A stretch of DNA of 64,000 bases from Pocillopora verrucosa (GCF_036669915.1 NC_089320.1:15747839-15811838); one strand, 5' to 3'; shown: positions 10,511 through 22,900, counted from the stretch's first letter. Made by a program: numbers and translations. The notes: generated by a model not told the origin, from the letters alone.

Positions 10511-13500
10511 TTTGTGGGAGAGTATAATAAGGTAATTAAGTATTATCAACCGAACTGATAACGTAAATTGGCCACCGTAAAGAGTTTAAAAGCTGACGTT
10601 TCGAGTGTTGGCCCAATCGTTCCGACGAACTGGGCTAACGCTCGAAACGACAGTGTAACTGTCTAGGTTAGATATTAGTGACGTTTCCGTCCGATCGTAT
10701 TTCAGAACCTCGTGCGTCTTTATTAGTCGTCTGTGTGCATGGTCTGTGTTTTTGCGTTTGCGAAGTTTAATACGTTTATTGCGAAGTTTTTGGATCCTGC
10801 GTTTATAACTACTCAGGCGTACAGAGGAGACAATCGGTAAGCATGGGTTTTTTACCTTTCTTAGTTTCATTTCGTCGGTTTTATTTCTAGTTTAGTTGTT
10901 TTGCCGTTTCGTGTGTTCGTGTTTTTATCACATCCAATTATTGTTCGTCTTTGTCCTTTCGCGTAGCATGGACTAGATATTTTTATTTGTATTTTAGTTT
11001 GAGGGTTTTAAGCATTGACATATTGTAATAAAGATAAATCATTGCAAATCAACACGAAGTCCAATGCTCTTGATCAGTGCTTTGACGTCCTTTACTTTTA
11101 ATTCTGAACTTGCGGTAATCGCGCCTGGAGTCAGTTACAGTCAGCTTTTAAACTCTCTACGGTGGCCAATTTACGTTATCAACTCAGATGATGATACTAA
11201 ATTACCCTAGTTACGAGAATGTTATTTTACATCAAGATAACAACTTCTAACTGATAAGTTTGAGTATTCTCATTACCTGTTTACCGGATAATGTATGGGT
11301 ACTGTAGGGAGAGGTTACATGTTAATCACTTCTAGGGGTAAATAGGTTAACTCTTACGAACTGACGAGTTTTTTTTTTCTACTAGCCACCATAAAAGTCG
11401 TTATTAATATCATGTTAGATAGAGAAATTGTTGTTGCTAACTGTCATATCAACATCACAACCGACCCAAAAGAGCAGCGTTTTTTTTTCTCGAAAAAGAA
11501 AATGAATGTCTTGAAGGCTTTCTTGTTTTCTCGATGCAAAACGGCAAAAAAGTCGCTTTTGTTCGCAGATTGGATGACATCCTTCTGCCGATAAGTTTAT
11601 AAATTTGCCTGTTTTCGGTATGATCTTTTGGAAGTGATGAGCTACTTTATGTTGATTACCTCTTTACCTCGTATCAAGAAAAGCGGATCAGCTGAAAGTT
11701 GAGCAGGCTTTGTTTAACGATTAACAATGACCGTATATGGCTACTTTGGAACAATGGCGGAAACAGCTTTAAAATACATGCGGGATTTTTCAAATTTCCG
11801 ATTATCATACGAGCGGCAGATTTAAACCATCGGCAAAACTGATGATACGACAAATCCTCCCCGTGGGGGTGATTATGGTAGATTTTTTAGGATGCAAATA
11901 GTCACGGTGGGGTGGATGGTGGGGCGACTGTAGCTTTCGTATCTGAAGTAAAGAAATGTCACCGTTTTTTCCTTTACATTGCTCAAACTGGCGAAAGATA
12001 TATTCAATTAGAGGCTCACTGTGCGATACAAAAGTGCTGAGAGCATGTGTAACCGGTATTAACGTCCGAAGCCTACCACGCCGTTGAATCATGTAGAAGA
12101 CTATCGTCATTTGCTCGATTGTTTAACGTGCGGGTATTTAAATTTCGCGCTGCGTGAATGAGATTTTGTTCCTGATGTGCACAAAAAGGTTCATATTCTC
12201 CTTCCTCTAGCGTATGATTTAAACCTGGTAATAACGTCCGAAGCCTCGTGCGTCGTTAATTAATGTAGTTTTACGGGTATCTTTCTCTTTCCGTATTTCA
12301 ATTCAACGAAAGGAGTTAAAAAAAACAATGGCGAGTGGAAATAGTCGCACACGCTCGTCAATTTCTCCCATTCGACTCGACTGTGTAATCCGAGTATATT
12401 TAAATTTCGCGCTTCGTAAGCAAGAAAAACTGAATAATCTCCTCCCACAATTTTTTTGTGTTTACACAAACCGACATCAAATTGATACCTAGTCATCCTT
12501 TTGTGTGATAGCAGGAGGTGAGATTTTTTTCGCATAGTCATGTTCTTCTAGTTTCTTCCTTTTTTTTTTGCTCAACAGGTTACGTCTATTCAATCACATC
12601 ACTGATGCTGTCAGATTCATCTACAAAATTTTAGGGCAATCCAATTTCGCGCTACGAAAGTTATCCTATTTTCTTAGTTTGCATAAAGCGCTGCGCAATC
12701 GCCTCCCATAATTTGCTTACCGTAGCGTAAATGCATAAGCCCAGCAAAAACTTAACACGCGAAAAAAATCACACCCCTTGATTCGTTAAATGCCGCCTCG
12801 GTTGATTGAGAACAAACATAAAGTCCCAAGGTCCGCTTTCTACAGGGAATATTTGGGAAAACTGTTGATAGCTTTATAATTTTCATAAAGACTGTTTGAA
12901 TCCGTCGTATGTAAGCTATGTAACTATGTAAGCTCAAGCAAGACCTGCTTTTTTTTTTTCTCCGAAAGAGAATATAGAACAAACGAAAAACAAAAAATTC
13001 GTGACTTCTCCATTGTGAGACTTGTGAGTAAAATATCACACTTTCGTCTTGCCGCGCGTTTGACTGAAAACGAGAATAACTCAAAATAGATGTCCTCTCA
13101 AAAACTAGAGATAATTTCCTCGATCAGTACATCTTGTGTCATCAACATTGTTGCAAGAATTCTGTGCTTTTGTAAAACAGGAATCCTCTTCTTAGGTAGA
13201 CTTGTTGGTTCCAGAAAGTTAGCGCTTCGTTAGAAAACAGCTGTGCGTCAGCGCCTGCCCTCTACGAAAATTTGGAGAAGCTGTTGACAGCTCCTTACTT
13301 TTAACAAAGATTGTTAAAATACGCTGTAAAAATCTGATAGTTTTTAATGAGAGAGACTTACTTTTAAGCAGGACCTGCTTTTTTTGCAAAAGATAAATAA
13401 AAAAAACTCGCACCTTCTTTATTGTGAGACTTGTGAGAGAAAAAATATCACACCCTCATCTTGCCACGCGTTTGATTGAAAACGAAAATAACTCAAATAC

Positions 13501-16500
13501 ATGCTCTCGCAAAAACTAGAAATCATTGCTTTGATCAGTATATCTTGTATCATCAACATAGTTACGTGAATTCAGCGCCTTTGCAAAGAAGGATCCTCGT
13601 GTCAGGTAAACATGCTGGTTCTTAAAACGATGAGCGCCTCGTTTGAAAACAGCTGTGCGCCAGAAACAAGGTTTTTAATGAAGAAAAAGTTTTTTGAAGA
13701 AAAGAAGAAAGGAGATTTGAATGGAGCATTTTGATGAAAGGAAAAATAACCTACTGTCCGTCATCGCAGACGAACGCAAACAGTTCCTTTACAATCGCAC
13801 TAAACAACCCTAGAACGTATGTCTCACAATGAAAACTTTATTAATAGATTGGTTGGAGTGACATAGTCCTCAAAATTTCAAGCCTAGCAAGTGCAGCTTA
13901 TGGTCACGGCCATTGCAGCCCAATTTTTTAGCAAAAACACAATGATTTTACTGCCTCTACACTAAGGAAAGAAGTTTCTATATCTGGATCTCACCTGCCC
14001 TGGTGTGTGCTTGGTCTACCACAGCGTGGAGCCCCAATCTCTAAGGGGTTTGTTTAACTATAACGCATCAGGCAATATTGCCTAAGAACACCTGTTTAAC
14101 CAGACTTTAAACGCTGTACGCACACAAACAATGTTGATAATCACTTCTAGTGCATGGGCAGCCGAAATGGCAAAGAATAGTTGCAATTTTTTGTTGTATA
14201 TTCGTCCATAAACATAGCTTATCTATCAAAAGTTAAAATCGCGTATTGTGCAAGTCTAAGAGAAAGTTATTAGCACAAACATGTTCAATGATTAGTTTAA
14301 AGGTACTCACCGCAATAGAAGGTGGCATCTGTCGACCGTTAAATTGCCGATTATTTCGATATTTCTGGTTTGGGAAATATAGAGTTTGACATTTTTTAAT
14401 CTAAGTTTACTATTTCCAATGTATACTGAATTTATTCATACATCACCCCATGTATGAATCTGTTGCGTGATGCCAGAAAAAAGATGGCTTGTCTCAATTG
14501 AAATTAGCATAAATTTCCTCTTTCTATGATAATCGGTCTAAATAACCAAAGGCGATCGTGTAAACTCAAGTAGGAAAAATCTGAATTTTCAAGGACCTGT
14601 ATAATGAAGGAAGAGAAAAAGGTTTATAAAGAAGAATAAAGTTTTTTTTATGACTTATCGATCATGAAATAGAAAAGGAACTTGAGAAAAATTTGCGTAT
14701 AGCTTTTATTAATGGCTTTTGTTCTCTTCCCTAAAATAATATCGAAAATGCTCTCTACAAAAGACAAGTGATGCTCGATGCTACCAATTTTTGTTCTTGT
14801 TTCAACTTAATATAAAAATATAACAGCGGTAACAGCGACATCAACAAAAACAATTAAAAACTTTACTCAAATTTGTCTTGTCCCAAGCATTTTATCTGTT
14901 AACCTCCTTTATCTCAGCTAAAATCATGAGGAAATATCTGAGCGCGGAATTGAGACATAAAATTATCCTAAATTCCTGTTATCAGATAGGCAAAAATCCG
15001 CAAATGAAGGCAGTATTAATTTTCCTCCATTTTCCCTGGGCTGGTTAAGTTACGCGGAAATTATAATTTCTCTTTTTTTTTTCTTTTTTTTTTTTTACAA
15101 GAAAGCACACCAAAAGTATAGGTTATAAGGAAAAAAGGATCTAGCAACCGTTTCCTCATAGACTCCTGTCCTTAAAAAGACCGTAAAAAATGAAATAGAG
15201 GCAATGCATAATTCAAGGCACGAATAAAATTTATTGGATGTCTTACCACCTTGATGTACTACGAGCCTGCTGCTTAATGTTCCTACATGATTTAAAAACC
15301 TAAATGCTGTAATGTTTCCGTGATGGCTAAAAGGTTCCAAGGATTCTGTTATCGATTATGAAACGACGATGTAATGCCACTTTCTGAGAGGCCTTGAGTT
15401 GTTTTCCTTCATCGGAAGCAGTATTGCTATGGTTGTCAGCGTTTAACTTCCCGAACTGATTATTTCATGAATGCTTAAGTAAAAACCATGCAAATCCTAA
15501 TTTACCCTTCGTTAAGTGTAAGATGAAAAGTTCAGGATGAAGACAAGTTTCACTACAATATTCTGTATTTCTAGTCTTGCATTTCCTTGATTGTTAATTC
15601 CATATTATACATATGCACGTACTTAATTCGTTTCAAGGCGCCAATAAAACATATTTAACGAAAGATGAGTCGTAATCGATAGAAAATAAGTCCACAGGAG
15701 CTTTACTCGAACAGTTTGGTCTCTACGTAATTGCAAAAAATAGCACGATTTAATTTATCGCCCGCCTAAATAAAGTACTCTCTACGTCGTTGAAAACGTG
15801 AATGAGACCAGTCGACAGTTAAAAGACAACTATCTGATAACAACTCGAATGGTAAACAGGGCCTTAAGAGCGACGCTGAATAAGTTCCCTGAAAAATGCA
15901 AGCCTCTTTAACTTAGGCAAAACCCCATCTCTTGAAGCTTTTTTTGAAACAATTTCACTCTTCTTTACTGGAACTTTTTCTTGAATTTATGTTCAGTTCT
16001 TCGCCTCAGATACAAAACAAATAGGTAACGACTGTTGAAAAAAGTTCGTCCATGCATAAGTTCTAAAGATTGTTTGACAGTTTTCAAATTAAACCATCCG
16101 TGCATTAAGACTAATACAATTGCATATGTAAGCAATAGAGACTTAATGACTAGAAATGTGAATCACACAATGTTTCCGACGTTTTACTGAGCTGTTTTTC
16201 GGTGGCATATCACACCTAATGATCATGAGAACTTAAACAATTTGAAGTGTAACTTGAATTCAAAATTCGAGCAACTTCCGCCGAAGAATTAGACAAGCTG
16301 GAAAAATATAGGAGATGATTTATTAATGAAGTCATCTGGTGTCTTATAGAAAGACATAAACAGCTTCTGGTATCTGTCTTGTCTGTCATCTTGAACAAAA
16401 CATTTACTATGTTAAATAATGGGGGGAAATGTATTGTTTATTCTGGTAAAAGTGCGCCTAAAATATGTTTTAAAACTCCTACGGAGTGCGTGAAGCCGGC

Positions 16501-19500
16501 TAAATGTTTCATCGTGCACAAATTGTTGGGATGATTTTATCATAAGGACGGAAAACGTTGTGCTTTTTGTCTAACTTGTGGTGACAAAGCCGTAGGAAGA
16601 AAAATGAACGATTTACAAGAATAGCAACTTTTCAAATAATTTCGAGCCATTATTACGTGTTGATTTAACTTTGCGTGAGACAAGACAGACGACAATTCAA
16701 TAAACTATGAGTAATATGAAAAGGACGTAAGCAAATTTCAAGATAGTGTGTATGGCGAAAAAAAATAGTCATAAATTTACATACATTTATTTGAACTACA
16801 ATGTCGACGACTCATTAAAAAACTGTCATGTTAAAAATATTTATCAACAAATTTTTAGTATTTGGCATATCAGCATAAATTTACATCGCATTCTGTTTAA
16901 TCTGTTTGTCCTCATTGTCAACTTAAATTTGTATTGTAGCTCTGAAGCCCTTGAGGTTTGAGCAGATCGTTTGTATTGCGTTTTCTTGACGTCCGTGAAT
17001 TATGGTGATCGTGGCTTTCGCGCAAGGTGGAGCTGTACAAATATTCATAGTAAATTCCGACACGAATCGTCAGTATTTGCTCAAAGACTTCCTCGAGGCC
17101 AGAGCAAGTTTTCAAACTAAAATTACGTGACAGGTTGATGAAAGTCCTTTTTAAATTAGAGAACTAACTTTCAAAACTACAAACAAGTGCAACATTTCGT
17201 AAAGCAAAAAGGAAAAAACTCAATTGAAATCCTATCGTGATAATTTAACGTTGAGGCGCTTTGAAAATACTAGACAAAATTAAAAACAGGTGGTAATTAA
17301 GTATTAACAACTGAGTTGAAAATATAAATTGGCCACCGTAAAGAGTAAAAAAGCTGACGTTTCGAGTGTTAGCCCTTCTTCGCCACATCTTAAAGCGATG
17401 AAAAAAATCACACCTTCGTTGGATGCCACGCCCAAGGTAAAAGACAAAAGGAACAAATAAAAAGTGATAACAAACGCGCTCTGCCAAAACCTCGAAAAAC
17501 TTGCTTTTAGCAGTATTTCATTCTAAAAACATTTCTAGATTCAGTTTTGACAGTTGTTAAGGATATCGAACAAATAACAGCCTTTTTTTTTTTTTTGATT
17601 AGATCAATTGTCAATTACTTTAATTTGTGTGCCTAGTTACGATCGTAGTTACAATGTTTATCTTTTTCCCTATTGGTTTGTAATCGGATATTTTAGCGTC
17701 ACCTCGCGCATATAAAAGCTAAATTAGCGTCCCTATAAGCCAGAGTTTCGTAAGATTTCACCTTGAACAGCAGCAACTTCGTTCTTTCGTTCCAAACCTT
17801 TGGCACAAGCGGGACCGATATGTAAGTGATTTTGTTAGTTTTATTTCAATATGTTTAAGTTTAGTTTTTTACCTTGGGCGATAGCGCACATATGTACTGT
17901 GTTGTACAACAGTACAACTAATTATCTTGAAATCAAGGAGTATTTTGAAATAACTAGACGCTCACACAGTAACGCCCACATTTTAGTCTTTGGGCTGTTA
18001 ATCAGCTGCAAATGGTCATCGTGTAGCCGATCTTTGAATCTCGAGTAGTTTTAATTTAGCCTTTTATGATTTGTTTATGTTAATTCACGTTGATTGTTGT
18101 TATTTTAATCGCGTTATCGACATAAGCACGTAAAGCGTTTCTTTCATGCCTTTCGCACCAATTCAATTAGATTCATGCTTTCGTTATAATATTATTGCAA
18201 TTTCAGTTTACGATCGTGATCGTGACCGTGATCTAAATAAACACCGTTAATAGTCATCTTGGTTTTCGTGGTTTCATTACGACCGGTAAAGTAGTCCCAC
18301 ATCAGCGACACTTAGAAAACACGCATAGCGACACCCCTCGAAGTTTCCTCTTTCGTCGCAAGCGTCACAACAGTTTTTAGAAAATTCTTGTACGAGCAAG
18401 ATCTGCTTTTCCTTTTTTAAAAGTAGAACGGTCACTTCAACTTCAAGCAGTCTCAAAGTACCTAAATGAAGGAATCCTCTTCTTAGGTAGACTTGTTGAT
18501 TCCAGAAAGTCAGCACCTCATTAGTAAACAGCTGTGCGCCAGCGCCTGCTCTCTGCGAAAAATTTGGAGAAGCTGTTGACAGCTCCTTACTTTTAACAAA
18601 GATTGTTAAAATCCGCTGTAAAACTCTGGTAGTTTTTAATAAGAGAGACTTACTTTTAAGCAGGACCTGCTTTTTTTGTAAATGATAAATAAAAAAACTC
18701 GCACCTTCTTCATTGTGAGACTTGTGAGAGAAAAAATATCACACCCTCATCTTGCCACGCGTTTGATTGAAAACGAAAATAACTCAAATACATGCTCTCG
18801 CAAAAACTAGAAATCATTGCTTTGATCAGTATATCTTGTATCATCAATATAGTTACACGAATTCGGCGCCTTTGCAAAGAAGGATCCTCGTGTTAGGTAA
18901 ACATGCTGGTTCTAAAAACGATGAATGCCTCGTTTGAAAACAGCTGTGCGCCAGAAACAAGGTCTTCAATCGCCTCGAGGCTCTCCACAGAAAACCGTCA
19001 CTTTCGATTGCATTTAACATCAGTAGTAAGACCAAAAATATATTTGTAGGTTGAAAAAACTGACTGGTAAAAACCAGGCGACTTGACTTACATATAGAGA
19101 GAGGTGGTTTAAATTAGTCACTGCAATACGGATAAATTTAATTATTTCTGAATTTGCGAACCTTTGGCTCAATGCGCTAAACGAGGGTCAAGTCTACCCC
19201 TGGGTACACCAATGGAGATTGATTTTACTAATTCATATTTACACTACCCACTCCCCCAGTGCAGCAAAATTTCCACTCCGATAATTTTCTCGATCAGTTA
19301 CGAGCTTTTCCGCCTCCCTTCGGCCAAAGTCCCTCAGGACTACCAATTACTCAGGACTTTTGTTTGGAAAAGTTGACCCGGAACAATGGGTCATTTCTTG
19401 ATACGTAGAGGAAAAGGGTCAAAAAAACGTTTAGGGTTAAAATCACATTTACAGAGATAAACCAGAGTCTAGATCTACAGGTAGTATTTCCCTTACTTAG

Positions 19501-19964
19501 CAACCGGAGTAAAGTTCTGGCTGACAAAAATGGAATGAACAGCAGGCGAACCAAAGGCGATCCAGGCCCAACCCAACTAAAACGGAAGTCGTTGGACAGT
19601 ACGAAAAGTAGAATGAAACTAGACGCTAGCAAACCTACATAGATATGTTTGGATTTGGGTTTTAAAATAACGCCTAAGCGTATGGTGATCACTGAAACCA
19701 AAATTTATTTCATGTGTCTCACCAACACAAACAGAAAACGGACTTGATATTTCGAACAGTCCAGCATACAACAGGCAAGACTGAATGACAGGAAGCTCTC
19801 TCACACACTGGCTTAATCCCACCAAAAGAACACTACTACCATTTGACCGCATTCAAGAGCGAGTCTTAATTTGCAACTTTAAGCCGTTATCTGGCTGACT
19901 TACCTTGTGTCAAAGAAATGGTTGACAAGATGATGAACGTGATCGTTGCTGTGCGCCTTTTCAT
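8614..19964 (-). CDS. Secreted single von Willebrand factor A domain protein
   Basis: Four coding exons read leftward: 19904-19964 (signal peptide, ATG at 19962-19964), 10094-10348, 9303-9424 and 8614-8796 (TGA at 8614-8616). Phases 1, 1 and 0 join cleanly, giving 206 residues. The first exon encodes a basic start then a hydrophobic core (MKRRTATITFIILSTISLTQ), a typical secretory signal. The remainder is one VWA domain of usual length with its metal-binding MIDAS residues visible: D34-x-S36-x-S38 (DTSTS), T105, and D138 in ILIVFSDGG. Such domains mediate metal-dependent adhesion; that is inferred from the family. The intron between exons 1 and 2 is about 9.5 kb and full of repeats, so linkage of the signal exon rests on phase, acceptor quality and the missing start elsewhere. 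An untranslated 5' exon is likely, because an acceptor precedes the ATG. A second secreted VWA gene lies divergently upstream. Confidence 0.78.
8840..8945. repeat. Interspersed repeat fragment ('cattggttgatt ... cccgcgctt')
   Basis: An intronic stretch with 'ttcccgcgctt' and 'cattggttgattagaaaa' that resembles, in mixed orientation, stretches at about 42290-42420, 44780-44905 and 45560-45665. It is too short to assign to an element class. Confidence 0.4.
9587..10073. mobile_element. TTAA/CCCTTT-family MITE interrupted near its right end by a foldback element
   Basis: Begins TTAACCCTTTAC at 9587 and has the subfamily interior 'atttctccttacaatatcac'. It reaches 'gttagggtataaaag' at 9810, where a foldback element is inserted. 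The MITE end resumes at 10060 as 'tataaaaggtttag'. Other copies end '...gtaaagggttaa', so this terminus is slightly decayed. Confidence 0.6.
9811..10059. mobile_element. Palindromic foldback element with 8-bp target-site duplication
   Basis: Left flank 'aaaggggtaagcttctaaag' is followed by an arm of about 70 bp (gtaatttagtgttatcaact ... agctgacgttt). This is repeated in reverse complement to 10056, around the short centre 'ttcgtcagggcgattggaa'. TATAAAAG flanks it at 9803-9810 and 10060-10067. It has no coding capacity. It lies in the intron between VWA exons at 9303-9424 and 10094-10348, ending about 35 bp from the exon. Confidence 0.8.
10392..11350. mobile_element. TTAA/CCCTTT-family MITE carrying an inserted foldback element
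   Basis: The left piece runs from 'tcaacccttt' at 10392 to 10471. The right piece runs from 11208 to 'aataggttaa' at 11350. Joined, they give a normal copy of about 225 bp of the subfamily with 'agatcaagataacaacttct' and 'tgtttgctgaataatgtatg'. The break is an inserted element with duplicated TAGTTACGAGA. Confidence 0.65.
10472..11207. mobile_element. Large foldback element with 11-bp target-site duplication
   Basis: Shares its left end ('ttaaagggggtaagtttct'), arms and the GCTGACGTTTCGAG core with the element at 9811-10059. It carries about 450 bp of extra internal DNA between the arms (about 10650-11140). TAGTTACGAGA occurs at both borders (10461-10471 and 11208-11218). The interior includes 'ttgtaataaagataaat' but no convincing ORF. 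A duplication of 9-11 bp would suit Mutator-like foldbacks; that class is an inference. Confidence 0.75.
12050..12720. repeat. Diverged tandem repeat array inside the large VWA intron
   Basis: 'taacgtccgaagcct' occurs at about 12060 and 12235. 'atttaaatttcgcgct' occurs at about 12136 and 12399, and a shortened form ('caatttcgcgctacg') at about 12641. The unit is roughly 180-250 bp and strongly diverged. No gene is visible here. Confidence 0.5.
12780..13672. repeat. Two tandem units of about 425 bp (diverged)
   Basis: Unit one (about 12830-13255) and unit two (about 13255-13672) share ordered blocks: 'tttgggaaaactgttgatag' / 'tttggagaagctgttgacag'; the 'aagacctgcttttt' block; 'cattgtgagacttgtgag'; 'aaaactagagataatttcct' / 'aaaactagaaatcattgct'. 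A third, nearly identical copy of the second unit lies at 18470-18963. All lie in the large VWA-gene intron. Confidence 0.7.
13690..17290. other. Intronic DNA with no recognised gene
   Basis: An AT-rich stretch within the 9.5-kb intron of the secreted VWA gene. ORFs are short, and none shows a recognisable domain or consistent splice sites on either strand. Poly-T runs occur near 15068-15097. No RNA gene was recognised. Confidence 0.5.
17291..17390 (+). mobile_element. Solo arm of the foldback element family
   Basis: Reads 'ggtaattaagtattaacaac', then 'aaattggccaccgtaaagag' and 'gctgacgtttcgagtgttag'. It matches one arm of the elements at 9811-10059 and 10472-11207. No second arm is nearby, so it is truncated. 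Confidence 0.65.
17711..18241 (+). ncRNA. Possible short spliced non-coding transcript, or orphan promoter plus first exon
   Basis: A consensus TATAAAAG at 17711-17718 is followed about 100 bp later by a strong donor (GTAAGT at 17822). An acceptor ('tgcaatttcag') follows at 18206 and an AATAAA at 18236-18241. The two putative exons (about 17742-17821 and 18207-18260) hold no meaningful ORF. The layout resembles the TATA-box plus untranslated first exon of the TSP1/VWA gene at 24727. It could be a non-coding RNA, a decayed gene start, or chance. Confidence 0.2.
18470..18963. repeat. 494-bp direct duplicate of 13179-13672
   Basis: From 'aggaatcctcttcttaggta' to 'gcgccagaaacaaggt' this segment matches 13179-13672 almost base for base over the same length, with scattered substitutions. 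The two copies are in the same orientation, 5.3 kb apart, within the same intron. No terminal inverted repeats or ORF were seen. Confidence 0.8.
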
Positions 19965-19969
19965 CCTGT

Positions 19970-22900
19970 GAGAGAGAATTAGAGTTGTCGATATCAATAG
20001 ATTTGTAAATAGAATAAGGGAGATGGCAAGTTTTGAGCTCGGTAAAGAAATAGTGAGAGATGCATTTTCGTCTTGCCACGAGCGTGGGACAAAGAAAAAA
20101 TTCTGAGTCCCCAAAAAACATCTTTCTCGATATCAACAGATGTTGCGACATTTCTTTCATCGCGCCATGTTATCTTACCCTTTTCTCGACGCAGTTTCTG
20201 CTTTTTAAGATATAAATCTTACAGGAAGCTCTCGAAATTTAGCAAATATTTTGAGCCCAGGAGAAATTTCCAGTTGATCCCATAGAGGGATAGTCCAAGT
20301 GAGGTTAGTCCTGAAAGGGACTGATGTAAGCGGCAATGACGAACGTTTTGACAACTTGAAGTTGTCCTGCATATTTAACGTAACCCGTTGGTCCGAGCAA
20401 AAATTTCAATTTCCTAGCTTACTCAGAGAGTTATCCAACGGTTCTTGTCATGTGGTCTTGTATGAATCTCAATACGATGAAGATAACTCAAAGACTTAAA
20501 AAAAAAACTTCTGAATTGTCATACCTCGCTGATTTTGAGAACGGATTTCGTTTGAATTCAATCTCTAGAAGTGATTCTAAAACAACTAATGCACGTATGA
20601 AGTTATCCAAAACCTTAAACAGCTTTTAAGAATGGTCAGTGATTGAAAATTCGTGTAAAAAAGCTGTTACAAAAATTAACATATTAAGTTAGGACATTGG
20701 CACCTGAGAACCATGTTAATATTTGTTTGATTGCAATGAAGTCAAAAATATTTCCTTGAGAAGAAGATCAAACAAAACTGCATGTTTAACTTAACATTTT
20801 TAGAAACGAAGTTCGAGATTTAACGAGAATTTAGAATTTCAAGTGTTTTGTAAATGATACATTTGTAAGGTTATTTAGAGCAAAGAAAGAAACACTGGAA
20901 AACTTATTCAAGTTCAGTGGAAAATCATTAATTCCGGTTGCAAAATGAGATTTTTTAATTGTTCTTTTCAAAATAGTGAATAAGAAATTCCATACGGAAT
21001 CGTGAACCGTCTCTTAGTAACACTTCAATCATCATTAACTATCACTGCAATGACGGAAGGGATGTATTTTGGAAAAATGTTTCAGACAGTTTCTAAGACA
21101 TCTGAATGATGATGTTGAAAACAAAATCATTGAACGAAAGAATACATAGGTGAAGTCCACTAAATTTGGCTGTTCATTGTGAGGAAGTTTATTTGTCACA
21201 AGGACGAACGTAATTATGATTTTCAAGGTTCTAAATGAGCTGTCATCTTTCACTGTACCTCGTTGAATAATGACGAAACGTAAAAGTCGAGTCCAAGGCA
21301 ATTTTGTCTTAGAAATTAAAAAAAAAAGTTAAACGCTTATAAAAAATAATTCTTGGCAAGTGCAAAACGGTGGTTCGTCTGGAATCCTTTTGCGATATAG
21401 CCATATATTTCTAACATCTTGACACTGGGAACGGGACTTTTATCTCTATGTTCAAAAAGGTTGCCTAAAATTCCCAAAGCTATTACGTAGGTCAAACCAA
21501 ACTTGTAGAGCATTGCGCTCAAAGTCCCGTTCGCTGTTTCAAGATTTCAGTGGTCTGGACCTCTATCACAGGAAGATTTCTCAGAAGAAAAATCGTTTCG
21601 CAAATTTCACAAATTTTGCTGTGCAAAGCGATAAATGGTTGCCAATTCTTGAGCTTCGTTGGCGCTGGGTCAGGCGCTTGACCTAAACTATTAGCTCCAA
21701 GAACTGATAAATAACAAAACTTTTCTCCACAATGTCAAAATACCATGCATCAAACGGGTCACGAGAAAAGATAAAATCATCTGCTAGATCATTGGTTTTA
21801 ATCTTGATAACGAGGAAAGGACGGTATCAGAGGCATTGCCAATCCTATCTTAAGAGTGATTAAAGGGTTAATCCGTTAATTAAGGACTGAGGAGATAAAC
21901 TGAAACGATACGTACGCATGGAAAAAATAGTTCTATTAATTAAGTCCTTGTTCAGATCGTGGGATTTATTTTTGAACGGGCTTATCCACTCTCATTAAAT
22001 CTTAATAAAGTTGCGCTTGCGTGTAATTGTTTAACTTGGATATTTGTTGCCTCAGATGTTTCACGGTTTCGCTCGATCGATTTCTGATCAAGTCGAAACG
22101 TCTTTACTTAACACAGGGTAGATTGGTTAAAGCTGGAGTTTGCTTTTTCCATTATTTAGTCGTGAATCTTTAGGAGCGCATGATTGTTTGAGGTCTTTTA
22201 TATAACCTCTGGTAGATTTGCCTCTTTGCGTAACACTGGTAGACTGGCAAGAGATATCAACTGATATTTTCTTGTAGACTGGTTATAGCTGGAGTGCGCC
22301 ATCCTTTACTCTTCTTACACAAAAGGAAACAATTTCCATTCATGTTTATGACGTTGTTAAAAGCAAAGCACTTATTTTTGGTATAAGATACAGACGTAAG
22401 GTTATAACGCAATGCGGGTTTGCAAACTATTTAGACACCTACGATTAATTATCATGCACTCTTCTATAAGTTTTCAAAAATTTAAACGAACACCCTAAGT
22501 TTTTTACATTGTACAAAACTCTACATGAAATAAACACGGAAAGATAGAAAAATTGTTGTGGTTCAGATAAACAACGTAACAGACATTTTATTCGAACCCC
22601 AAACATACGAAGGACATGCCTCCTGCGCATGCGCCAATGCATTTGTGTTGCGTAAGAAACTATGACAAAAATAGTCAAGAGACAATAGCAAAGAAACTAG
22701 CAACAAAGATGGATTTGTGTGGATTTTACAGGGGCATAGTCGAGATATTTCAAAGGGGAAGAGAGGGGTGGGAGGGGGGGGGTTCATACTGTGTCTCGAC
22801 CAGGGTACCGATTAGATTGTCAAGTCAACTTCGCCGCTGAATTTCATCTTCGAAATGATATTGTCTTGGATGAAAACAGAGTGCGGATGGGTGGAGTGGG

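Noticed and set aside
10586..10870. A 94-codon basic minus-strand ORF
   Set aside because: It starts in the cargo region and runs into the arm of the foldback element, and it has no homology.
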